Positions 36,461-47,025 of a DNA stretch of 64,000 nucleotides are shown here, in pieces. Source of the stretch: Pontederia crassipes (taxonomy: Eukaryota; Streptophyta; Magnoliopsida; Commelinales; Pontederiaceae); NCBI GenBank assembly GCA_030549335.1, contig CM060195.1, forward strand, positions 17,601,501-17,665,500, written 5' to 3'. Made by a program: the position numbers and the translations under genes. Each line of letters opens with the position of its first letter. The stretch's first letter is position 1. A model generated the notes under the pieces. The model searched no databases and was not told the origin of the DNA. It worked only from the letters and a program-made list of their open reading frames with translations.

Positions 36461-37266
36461 TTAAGTAACTTTTGGTACCCAAACTTCTTTGGGTCTTATT
36501 TTGTTAGACATTGTTCCTTTTAGAACCCAAATCATGTCATGTTGAAATGTTTTTCCTACTTTGCATTGATAAGCATAATGGCCATGAAATATGCATGCAA
36601 AACACGTAATATGTGATTTTATATCGTAAGAATGATTGAATTTCCAAAAAGAGTAGTCCAAAATGATTCCTAAGATTATTTTTCGTTGCATGAGACATTA
36701 CTTTATTTTTCATTTTCTTTCTTTACTTTTTCTAACGAGCATGCTAGTTTCACAATTTCACAAGCATGTGTAATTTTCAAAGAATCAATTTCATTTTTCA
36801 AGTTTTCATTTTCCTCTTTGAGAGAATCATGCAATACAATTAGTTTTGAATTCTCAACTCTTAAAGATTCATAAGATGCACAAAATAATGAAAGAGAATC
36901 ATTTTTCCTTTTTAAGGTGTCTATTTGAATTAAATATGCAACATTTTCCTTTTTGAGAGAATCATAGTTATCTTCAAGATATGAAAATCATTTATTAAAG
37001 TTTCCTTTTTCTTTTTTAGAGAAATATTACTTTTGAATGAGAGAAGCAAATTCTTTATGAACATCAAAAGCAATATCAACATCATCATCACTATCATTAG
37101 TAGAGGAATAAGATGAAGTTGATGTTACCTCATCATCCTCACTTTTTGCCATTAAGCATAACACATCATCTTTGGATGTCGTAGATGTTGAATCATCGTT
37201 TTCTTCATTGTACACATCCGATGTGCTCTCTTTGTCAAAGTCACTCCCTTCGTAACTATTTAACAA
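36461..37266 (-). pseudogene. Copia gag remnant, left internal region
   Basis: The minus-strand frame 36461-36691 carries a zinc knuckle (CFACIFHGHYAYQC) followed by MIWVLKGTMSNKIRPKEVWV, typical of copia gag C termini. Frame 37027-37266 is the acidic segment (DSDDDVDIAFDVHKEFASL). Further N-terminal gag traces lie at 37300-37560. Broken, shorter than the right-hand copy. Confidence 0.78.
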
Positions 37267-37652
37267 AACTTGCTAAATCTCATGAGAGGTAGAGCATTTG
37301 GAAATAAGATTCATGGCATAAGAATCTAAAGAGGAATAAAAGGCATTTTTGGCATTGTAGTCAAGTTTTTCAATCAACATTTGAAATCGTCATATTCAAA
37401 GAAAGAAAGATCAATGGAAACACCATTCAAAATATTCTTTGACTTTTCAAAATTATTTTCTATAATTTCCCACATATCAAAATCAATTGAACATAAATAT
37501 ATCTTCATTCTAATTTTTCAAGAAGAATAGGAATAGGCCTTAAAACTTGGTGGGTCAAAAATGGAAGAACCTTCTTCAAAATATGGTGCCATGCTCTAAA
37601 ATATGGTTAAATCTTTAAAAAGAAACAAGAGTAATCTGACTCTGATACCAAT

Positions 37653-38866
37653 TGTAGGATCCCAAGGCACCAAGAGGGAGTATATATTAGGGTTAAAACC
37701 GAAAATGTCGATTTCACGAAAACCGTTGCCGAAACTTAAAATCGATTTGTAAATCCTTCTAAATCAATGCAATTCAGATCATAAACATAATATGAGAGGG
37801 AGAGAGAGAATGCAAACACAAAGACACAGTGATTGTTGACGAGTTCTATGTCCCTGTCGGAGATTTCACTAAGCACTTTCTTTGTTCCAAATGGGACAAG
37901 GAAGAGAGCCCTTTACACAATCACATTTTCTCTGCTTCGAGATGTAAGGCAAACCTCTCCTTCTATGAAACTAATATTTTCTCTCATTCAAGAAGTAATA
38001 TTTTGAATCTCTTTCACACAAGAGCTCTCATGATATTTATGAAAAATGGTTTCTCTATTTTACAATAGAACACTCACAAGAAGAGAAGAGAGAAAGAAAG
38101 AAAGCTCTAAATGATAACTTCAAGGAAAAAGATCTTCTTTTGATTTCTTGAAGTTTTGCTTCAATGCTTGGATGAATGCCTTTGCTTCTTGCTTTGGTAC
38201 TCGTTTTCTAGGCTTCAGCATGTTGAAAATTCGTCCAGAATTTATTTCACATTTTTCTCCTTGAAATATAGTCGTTACTATTCATTCCAGCAGTGAACCG
38301 ATCGACCGCATTTATGGACCGGTCAACCGGACTATATGACCATTGCATTATTTTCTTCACTGATCGCAGTTGATTGATCAACCGCATTAATAGACTGGTT
38401 GAGCAGTCTATATGACCGTTGCACTCATTTCTTCAATTTCTGCCCGTGGTCGGATGATCGAAATGTCGACCGGTACGTCGACCGGAATCATCTCGACGTC
38501 AACCGGGTTAGTCATCTATTGCTCGGTCAATCAGTATCTCCAGCTCGGTCGACCGGTGTTCTCTCGACCGGCTTTCATTATGTTGACCGACAGATTGACC
38601 GCTCTGCACTCTTTTGATCATAACTTTCTGCACAGTTATCCAAATTAGATAATCTTGGATTCTATGGATAGATAATAGGATTCTCTACAACTTTGATATT
38701 TATGATTCATTCAGAACCTAACAAGGTCATAGTCAATTATTTAATCAAAGTGTAAGGCATAAAGTTATCCATTTTATTCAAATTTTTTTCAGATTTTAAC
38801 TTTAATCTTTCGAGGTTTGTATCATGAAAATATAACTATATAAAGCATTAAAACTTTGACCCAACA
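37653..38866 (-). repeat. Copia-type LTR B (shared middle LTR)
   Basis: 1214 bp. Primer site ctctgatacca (minus strand tggtatcagag) at 37640-37650. Serves as 5' LTR of the left unit and 3' LTR of the right unit. Confidence 0.92.
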
Positions 38867-39554
38867 GTCTCCCCCTTCTTGATGAAGACAAACCGAGAAA
38901 TATGAAGAATATATAAGTTGCGAAAAACTTATAAAATTCTTGTAAGATCAATTTTATTCCCCCTAACACTTAACTTTTCTTACAATTGGAGATATTCGCA
39001 TAAATATTAATTGTAAGGAACTCTTCATATAGGATTATATTCGGGTTATATTTCTCCTCTTTTTGTTTCATCAAAAGGAATAATTTGTATATGAAGCATA
39101 TAAGAAACCATATGTAAGTCCCCCTTAATCATATTTTCAAAATATTTATTTTTCCCCTTTTTCATATAATATACATGTAAAGTACTTCATCATAAAGATT
39201 TAAAAGATAACTCCCCTTAAATTTATGGCTAGTTTATAATGAAAGCCACCGAAAAATATATTAAGAATCAAAATTTTGCATAAAACTTTGATACAACAAT
39301 GATATATCAAAATAGGGTTGAAAACTTTAACATGCTCCCCTATCACTCTGACCAATTTTCTTGTTCCTTTCTTTTCTTTCAAAGAAATAGTAATTTTGAA
39401 TTTTGAGTAAAATAAAAAATTAGGTTTAACACTTAAAAACCATAAAAAAATACAACAGTATAACCAATGATACTTTTTACCATAACCTTTGTGCCTTCAT
39501 ATTTTCATTTTCATTCGTCCTTTGTTTTACATGTGAGGCACATTTGAAAAACAA

Positions 39555-40905
39555 TCAAGTAAGTTTTTGTACCCAAACTTCTTTGGGTCCTATTTTGTTA
39601 GGCAATGTTCCTTTCGGAATCCAAATCATGTCATGTTGTGATGATTTTTTTATTTTACATTGATATGAATAATGACCATAAAATCCACATGTAAAACATT
39701 TGAGAATGATTGGATTTCCAATAAGAATTTTCATGTACAAAATGATTCCTAAGATTGTTTTTCATTATATAAGAAATAGTCTTATCATTATTTTGTGCAT
39801 TTTTTTAAAAAAAAAATTTCTTGTTTTACTTTTTCTAAGGAACATGCTAGTTTTACAATTTCACAGGCATGTGTAATTTCCAAAGTATCAATTTCATTTT
39901 TCAAGTTTTCATTTTCAATAAAAACATGTATCCTTTTCTTCTTTTAGTTTTTCAATCTCATTTAGTAATTTTTTATTTTCCTCTTTAATTGAAAAATATA
40001 TTTTTATGAGGGAGGAAAATTCTTCATTCACATCTAAAGGAATATTTTCTTCGAAAAGGCTCGATGAGAAATTATTTGAAATTGAAGGGCTAAAAACTAC
40101 CTCATCATTGTGAGCCATTAAGCATAAGTATATCTTCTCACTAGAAGAGCTTGATGAGTCATTTGATTCATCTTCACTTGACTCTTCATATTTCTTCTTT
40201 TTCCTTTTCTGAGATTTCTCTTCTTTGTGATGTTTATGTGATCTTTGGGTTGGCTTTTCATTCTTCCCTTTCTTTTTCACCAACTTCAGATACTTATCTA
40301 GTTTTCTTGTGTAGCGAGTGAATCTCTTTTCGTCCACTTCTTCTTTATTTGAATCTTCTTCACTTTCGTTCGCTTTCAATGCCAATGTTTTCTTCTTGGG
40401 GGCTTTTTCTTCTTCTTCTTCCTGGATTCAGATCTCAAAGTCAACAGGAACCAATAGATCATCAAAATCCAGACTATTTAAGTCTTTTTTCTTCAATCAC
40501 GTTCCTCTTTGTATGCCATTTGGAGATGAGCGACTTGAGAAACTTTTTCACTTTTGGGGGGTTAGTTCTTGGCTCGTCCAAGAGGGCTAAGTCATTCACA
40601 GTATCGTTAAATCTAACAACCATATCATTTATGGATTCATTTTCATGCATCTTGAAAGAATCATATTGATGATTTAAAATATTTAGTTTAGATTCTTTAA
40701 CTTTGTCCATAAGTTTCTTCCAAACCACATTTGCACTTTCATAGCTGGAAATCCGATTAAATTTTGTTAAATCCAAAGCACAATAAAAAATATTTTTAGC
40801 TTTCCAATCCAATTTTGAAAAAATATTGTCTTTCGTAGTAGTCTGAAGATAATTTTTCATGTAAATAATAGCCTTTTTCAACGATGTCCCACATGTCAAT
40901 ATCAA
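39555..40905 (-). pseudogene. Copia gag (UBN2 type), right internal region
   Basis: Minus-strand frames in order: the UBN2/gag core at 40474-40905 (KNYLQTTTKDNIFSKLDWKAK, YDSFKMHENESINDMVVRFND), a charged, Lys-rich then acidic and coiled segment at 39915-40385, and the zinc knuckle at 39555-39740 (CFTCGFYGHYSYQC) followed by IWIPKGTLPNKIGPKEVWV. This is copia gag; protease, integrase and reverse transcriptase are absent. A few breaks. Confidence 0.85.
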
Positions 40906-41127
40906 TAGAACATATGTAGGCTTGAATCCTAATTTTTCAATAAGAAAAATTTAATGCATTAAAAAGTGGAGGACGAACAATAGATCGACCTTCGGAAAAA
41001 CTGAATCCACTTGATGTCATGCTCTTTAAATATTGTTAAATCTTAAAACAAGATGATCAAATCTTGAAACAATCAGATCTAAAAATGATTAATCTTAAAA
41101 CAAGAGTAACCTTGCTCTAATACCAAT

Positions 41128-42657
41128 TGTAGGATCTCAAAGGGGCTGTTTGGTATTAGGTCACAATGACCTAAGGACAAGAACAAAATGTAAAGAACAT
41201 TTTTGTTCTGTGAATTTTATAATTATTTAAAATTTTAAAAAGAAAAATGTTAGTTCTCTTTTGTTCTCACTCATAGTAAGAACATTAAAATCTCACTTTT
41301 TCAATTTCCAAAGCAAAAAACATTTATCGGACAAGAACTTTTCTTGTCTCTCCTCTTGACCTTGTTCTACGGGTGTTTGGATGAATGAACAAGAACAAAG
41401 GTTTTATCCCTCATTGTATTCTCATACCAAACACCCCCAAAGGGCACCAAGAGGGGGGGGGATGAATTGGTGTTTAATCCAAAAATGTCGATTTTACGAA
41501 AACCGTCGCGGAAGCTTAAAATCGATTCGTTAATCCTTTTAAATCAAAGCAATTCAGATCATAAACATAGTATGAGAGGGGGAGAGAGAGAGACCGACGG
41601 ACGGATATTCCACTAAGCACTTCCGCGAGAGACCTTGGCCTACGTTCCCGCTCCCACTTCTCGACCTCGAGACCGACGGATATTCCACTAAGCACTTCCT
41701 CTACTTATACAAGCGCCTTTTCTTTGCTTCGAGAGGCAAAATAAACCTTTCCTCCTATGAAGCTAATCTTTTCTCTTGCTCAAGAGGTAAGATTTTGAAC
41801 CTATTTCACATAGGAGCTCTCACAATATTTCTGAAAAATGGTTTCTCTCTTTTACAATAGAACACCCACAAGAAGAGAGGAAAGAAAGAAAGAAAACTCT
41901 AAATGATAACTTCAAGGAAAAAGATCTTCTTTTGATTTCTTGAAATTTTGCTTCAATGCTTGGATGGGTGCCTTTGCTTTTGGCTTTGGCACTCCTTTTA
42001 TAGGCTTGAACATGTTGAAAATTCGTCTAGAATTTATTCCTCATCTTTCTCCTTAAAATATAGCCATTACTATTCATTCCAGTAGTGGACCAGTCGACCG
42101 CATTAATGGACCGGTCAACTGGTCTATATGATCGTTGGCTTATTTTCTTCATTGACTGCAGTTGATCGGTCGATCGCATTAATGGATCAGTCGATCAGTC
42201 TATATGACCGTTGTACTCATTTCTTCAGCTTCTACACGTGGTCGATTGACTAGACTGTCGACTGGTATGTCGACCGGTATAGTCTCGACGTCATCCGGAG
42301 CAGCTCATGTGTTTATCGGTCGACCTGTATCTTCAATCGGTCGACTAGTATATCCTCGACCAGCCTTCTTTGCTTCGACCGGCAAGTTGACCGTCCTACA
42401 CAATTTTGATCATAACTTTCTGCATAGTTATCCAAATTAGATAATCTTATAATTTATGGATAGCTAGCAGGATTCTCTACAACTTTGATATTTATGATTC
42501 ATCCAGAATCTAATAAGATCATACTCAATTATTTAATCAATGTGTAGTGCATAAAGTTATCCATTTTATCTAAACTTTTTCAGCATTTAACTTTAATCAT
42601 TCGAGGTTTGTATCATCAAAATATAATTTTATGTGGCATTAAAACTTTGACCCAACA
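41128..42657 (-). repeat. Copia-type LTR C, with a MITE insertion
   Basis: 1530 bp including the 295-bp MITE at 41143-41437. Without it the length matches LTRs A and B. A short local duplication near 41600-41690 (gaccgacgga...ttccactaagcacttcc) is also present. Confidence 0.9.
41143..41437. mobile_element. 295-bp MITE in LTR C
   Basis: Terminal inverted repeats GGGCTGTTTGGTATTAG and GGGGTGTTTGGTATGAG, flanked by CAAAG on both sides (41138-41142 and 41438-41442). Absent from LTRs A and B. The GGGxTGTTTGG start is common in hAT- and PIF-type MITEs; the duplication length is ambiguous, so the superfamily is open. Confidence 0.85.
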
Positions 42658-42662
42658 TTTTG

Positions 42663-43979
42663 ATATTTTCTATCCGTTCAAATCAATCTAGAAACTAATC
42701 TGAACTGAAGTTTCTATAAGCTATTTTGATAATGGGTGGTAGTTCAGAGGACAATTATATCTTTTCCTAATAATGTTGTTTTCAAAATAATACATAATAA
42801 TATAATATAAATGAATATATTACTAAAGATAGAGTTTTTTTCTAGGATTTAATGGGCGTGTTCCCTACATTCGGAGTCGTTGGATGTAGAGTTGATTGTG
42901 GCTTAACAAAATGTGTGGTTCACTGTAGCAAACATGTGATTTAGCATGGCTAACCCTAAATTTCACCCTCCTGCCACGTGACAACTCGACTTATTTTGAG
43001 CTGCATTGCCTATAATTTATTCTTCTTATGCTTTTCTTTACATGGGATATGGAAGCGAAACAATTATTCATCTTTCTCTAACAAAGTGTGGAAGTGATCT
43101 TGACTTTCTAACTATTCTTTCCCTAGTAGTCCTCCGAAGGCAACTATCTTATAATTAACTTTATATTAGATAACTATAAGAAGTTCCAATGACTCAACTT
43201 TCATGTGCAAGTTTATATCACCACGAACATTGTTGTTGCCTACGCCTTCATCCTTACTTTTCGGTTCACCTTCCTTTGGGATTTAAACACAGGGAAATAG
43301 AATTTCCATCAATATAAGATACTTAGTACATAAGATAGCAAATAGGCAAGCTTTTTGTATGATAAAACAATGCTATCAATTCGGTTCGGTTCTTTCTATT
43401 CTTTTCGGTTCTTTCCTCTTTTCAGTTCAGTTTGGTTTAATTTGATTCTTTTCTGTTTGAGTCTTTATTTTCTTTCTCTACATCTTTTACTTTAAACAAT
43501 TTCTAGAACATCTATATGTGTGTCCTAATGCGAGATCAACTTATTTTATTATAGACATTCATGGCACTTCATGTAGGGTTAAGGTGTATCAAATCAGGAC
43601 CAAAAGTACGAATGACGGGCCCAATAAAAAGGTTTGGGGCTTTTATTTACCCACTATAACGATTAGGATGGTAGGGCTATTAAACTCGCCTTTAATTTTT
43701 CTATACGATTCGATTCGATGACAATTAGTGTTAAGAAGTCCCGCTTTACATATTTTATCTGTTGACTTGATTAGCATCCTTACTATTCTATGTTAGACAT
43801 GATTAATACAAGGGTAGAATAATCATTACACATCATAACAATTAAAAAAAAATCTTCTTCTCTATTTCATGAATTCGGGTCGGGTGTGCCTAACTCGGGC
43901 CGGATTGATAACAAACCTGGACTGCGTTCAATTGAACTCGGACCAGGTTTTCTGACCTCATCATCCTATACAATGATGT
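42663..43979. other. Region without recognised genes
   Basis: Mostly AT-rich. A (T)TCGGTTC-type low-complexity stretch lies at 43380-43450. The last 120 bp (43860-43979) continues across the CACTA insertion into 52572 onward: both sides are rich in cggg/gggtcg motifs and appear to be one interrupted sequence. Confidence 0.6.
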
Positions 43980-43989
43980 GCACACTACA

Positions 43990-44430
43990 AGAAAATGGGA
44001 GATTAGCGACCCAAGGTATGCGACGCTAGGGTGGCGCTATGACGTCTCCGTTGTGAAGAGCGTCGCATTGGCGTCTATCTAGTGTCATCAAAATGGGATG
44101 CTGCATATCGGTGGCTACTAGCGTCGCAATGGAGTCAAAGAAAATGGGACACTACTAGCGCCACTACTTGACGCTATCTCAACGTTATTAAGACGCGAGG
44201 TTTGCGGCTGTGCATAGAAGATAGGCGTCGCTAAGTCGACGCGCAAGGGGCGCAAGCTGTGAGACATTATTTCGGCGCCCACATGTCGCTACTTTAGACG
44301 CTAGGAAGTCGCTGAGGTGATGCAATATAATGGTGTATGTGTCACCAATGAGACGCAACTATGGCGCTAAGGACGATATATTTAACGTAGCATCGACAGC
44401 CATTGCGACGCGAATGGGACGCTATGGAGA
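43990..44430. repeat. Left subterminal repeat array of the CACTA element
   Basis: Twenty or so copies in both orientations of a short core related to AGCGTCGC / GCGACGCTA. In En/Spm elements such arrays bind the TNPA-type protein. Confidence 0.85.
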
Positions 44431-44749
44431 TGCCATTTATAGATTTTTTTTATCCATTCAATCCTCATTTTTCCCCTTTCCAAATCATACAATTATATAA
44501 TGCATATAAAAATGCATTGATATTCATCACAAGCAATATAAAAGCATCACAAGCAGTATAAGAACATCACATGCAATATAAGAGCATTGCAGGCAATATA
44601 AAAGCATCACAGGCATAATATTGAACATAAGAATACGAAAAGTAATAAACCGAACTAACAAACTATGTGTATATCTAAATCTATAAGTAACAAAAGCTTT
44701 GTTTGTATTCATGGGTTGTTTATATCCTAGGTTTGGGAGTTATTATTAT

Positions 44750-47023
44750 CATTCTAGACGTTCAACCCAGACGTGCTCGATCTATGGCCTCGCGGGGATG
44801 GATTCTGCATCCGGATCAATCCCTGAATCTCCTGCAATAGAGGAGCCAACTGCTACGACAACTGTTGTGACACCTGCTGCGATATCTGCGCCGATAACTA
44901 CTGCGATAGCTGCTGTGATAGCTGCGTCATATCAGATGCAGCTGATGAGCTCGAAGCAGATGCACCTCCTGCATATCCTCCGATCTTCCTAGGTATCTGA
45001 GCAGCTGTGCCGAAGCCACGCAAGTATTCCCCTCGTATCATGCCGGCCACCTCCTCCCAAACAGCAGGGTCCTCTACGAAATAGAAAAATTATACAATCA
45101 TATAATATATAAATTATATATCAAGAAACACACAAATTAAAAACATGACTAAACCAATGAAGAAACATTACCTGGTGGCTGAGTACTCGGATCATCTCCA
45201 TACTTTTCAGACATTTTCACATATATACTCATCCTATAAAATTTAAATATTATGTATTTCAAAATTAGTGCACTAACGGCAACAATCAAATGACCATATC
45301 ATGAGACTTACCAAAAGCCTACGAGCAGTGGACGTGACTAAGTCGTTTGTCTTTCGGCTCTTATGTGTGGCCTCATAGACCACACGAAAGTCTACGGGAC
45401 TGCCTTCTTTCTCCTCCTACAATAAAGTTTTAAAGTTGATAACATAAGTATAAGTCAAAAGTTTGATAAATTGAATTTATATGTAAATTACCATGCGCCA
45501 TCGATGCTCGTCAAATCGCATCGATCCTCCTATGTGGATGTGGACCTCGGGCTTTGAAAGACGGTTAACTCTTACCTTTTCCGACTTCCTTTGCCATCGT
45601 TCATCCGTCCTTTGTGAACATCAAATACTTACACTTTCAAAAAACTATAATTTTCATAAAAATAATGTAAAAGTATAAATACTTACCACTTCCTACAGAG
45701 GGACTCTCAAACCGAGCGCCTAATATGTCTTGGGCATCTTTCTATACAAAGTGAGGCCGGCGGACGTGATGACCTTGCGAAACTTGTATAATCGATTTCG
45801 GAGGCATTTCATAGCGACCTCCTCAAAAGCTCTCCGGATCGTCCCTAAACTAAGATCCGGATGAAACTGATTTGCCTCCTACAAATAGAACGTTAAAACT
45901 TACTAATTTTAAAATAAATATAAATTCAATTATATAATCCAAATAGAAGATCGTACCATAAAGGCTCGAAAGATGTCATCCCGCACTTGAATTGGGACAT
46001 CTTTCCAGGATCTTGCCCCTTAAGGCAAGTGGGAAAGAATGAGAGCAATGACATCCCGCACGGTATGAAAGTGGTCCTGCCAATTACAAAGAAGAATTAA
46101 TTTTCAATGATAACCAAAATTATAACAAAATTTGTACAACTTATTTAACTTACGGTCGAGCAATATTATTCACAGTGACCGCCCCATTATCGTGTAACTC
46201 CTCTTCATCACTCGAAGAGGAATCATCATCCGGTACAGCTGGGGTAGGCTGTGAAGGTCCGACAACAGCTACGGGCCCTAATACATAATAAATCATTAGT
46301 GTCATACCATATTAAAATTGTGATAATTGATAGACGTATAGTAATGTTCTCACCCCGATTGATGTGTACAGCATGATCAGTGGCAGTCCTCTCATTTGAA
46401 TGAATTGAGTCAGGTGCTTGTGCTATCGGCGGCTTAGCAACTGACATTATTAAAAAATAATTAATATAATTAATTGAGAAATGTGAATAACAATAAATAT
46501 ATCACCTGGCGTAAGATGTCGCTCGCCAATGCTAGAATATGATGAAGCCTCTAGTATTCTCGGCGGTGGCGGTGCGGTAGCAACTGTCATCATAAGAAAA
46601 TACATAAAATTTAGCTCCTATATAAAATTATGTAATATACAAAAAATAACCTGGTGTGACATGACGATCGTCGTCGTGCGATCGAGACGTACCGACTATG
46701 TTCCCCGTTGACGGTGGAGCAACTGTCACAAAATCAAAATATTTAAAAAACTCTTAAGTAAACATCTAAACTTTTACTCACGTACCTGGAGTGATACGCT
46801 GAGTAGACACACCAATGGATCGCCTACTATGTGACGATCCAGCTACGTGCCCCGTCGACGGCGGAGGAACTGATATTATTAAAAAAGGAATTTAACTATT
46901 ATAATCAACTATAAATAAGTAGCTCACAATAAATATATTATCTGGTGGTTGTGATGGCTGACTCATCTGGAGTGAACGCCTTGAAGAGCGAGATGATCCA
47001 GATGCTCGACCCCTAGTAACCAT
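44750..47023 (-). pseudogene. Transposase_24 gene of the CACTA element (TNPA-like), multi-exon
   Basis: The minus-strand gene begins MVTRGRASGSSRSS at 47023, two bases after the stop of the upstream transposase frame. Its N-terminal half is a string of small exons at 46942-47023, 46786-46869, 46651-46722, 46506-46583, 46354-46440 and 46154-46277, encoding Pro/Ser-rich repeats. The core follows: SWKDVPIQVRDDIFRAF (about 45960-46020), a segment near 45700-45890, VNRLSKPEVHIHIGGSMRF (about 45490-45610), GSPVDFRVVYEATHKSRKTND (45308-45420) and a helical tail at 44753-45070 with heptads of LSQQ type. Decay is visible: the first exon's donor is AT instead of GT, and TAG or TAA stops occur in at least three downstream exons, two of them CAG-to-TAG in the LSQQ repeat. 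Role in intact elements: DNA binding at subterminal repeats. Confidence 0.8.
46354..46869 (-). repeat. Array of four duplicated in-phase exons
   Basis: Exons of 84, 72, 78 and 87 nt at 46786-46869, 46651-46722, 46506-46583 and 46354-46440 start every 139-147 bp. Each begins TT in phase 1 after a (g/t)cag acceptor and ends CCAG or CGGG before GT. Their products share V(A)xPPxx...R(H)xTPG. Introns are also alike near the acceptor, so exon and intron were duplicated together. Confidence 0.8.
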
Positions 47024-47025
47024 GA

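Larger units (their letters stand above)
34561..42657 (-). mobile_element. Gag-only Ty1/copia compound: three LTRs, two internal regions
   Basis: LTRs at 34561-35778, 37653-38866 and 41128-42657 all begin TGTAG and end CCCAACA. Purine tracts follow the first two on the plus strand (minus aaaaggggaaga and aagaagggggaga), and primer sites (tggtatcagag / tggtattagag) precede the last two, so element orientation is minus. A perfect 5-bp duplication TTTTG flanks the whole array (34556-34560 and 42658-42662). The internal regions, 1.87 and 2.26 kb, hold only gag. The array most likely arose by unequal recombination between copies. Broken, with at least one large deletion in one internal region. Confidence 0.92.

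Noticed and set aside
38399-38648. Similar 72-78-codon plus-strand frames in copia LTRs B and C (also 42204-42440)
   Set aside because: The LTRs are copies of one sequence, so shared frames are expected; LTR A does not keep the frame.
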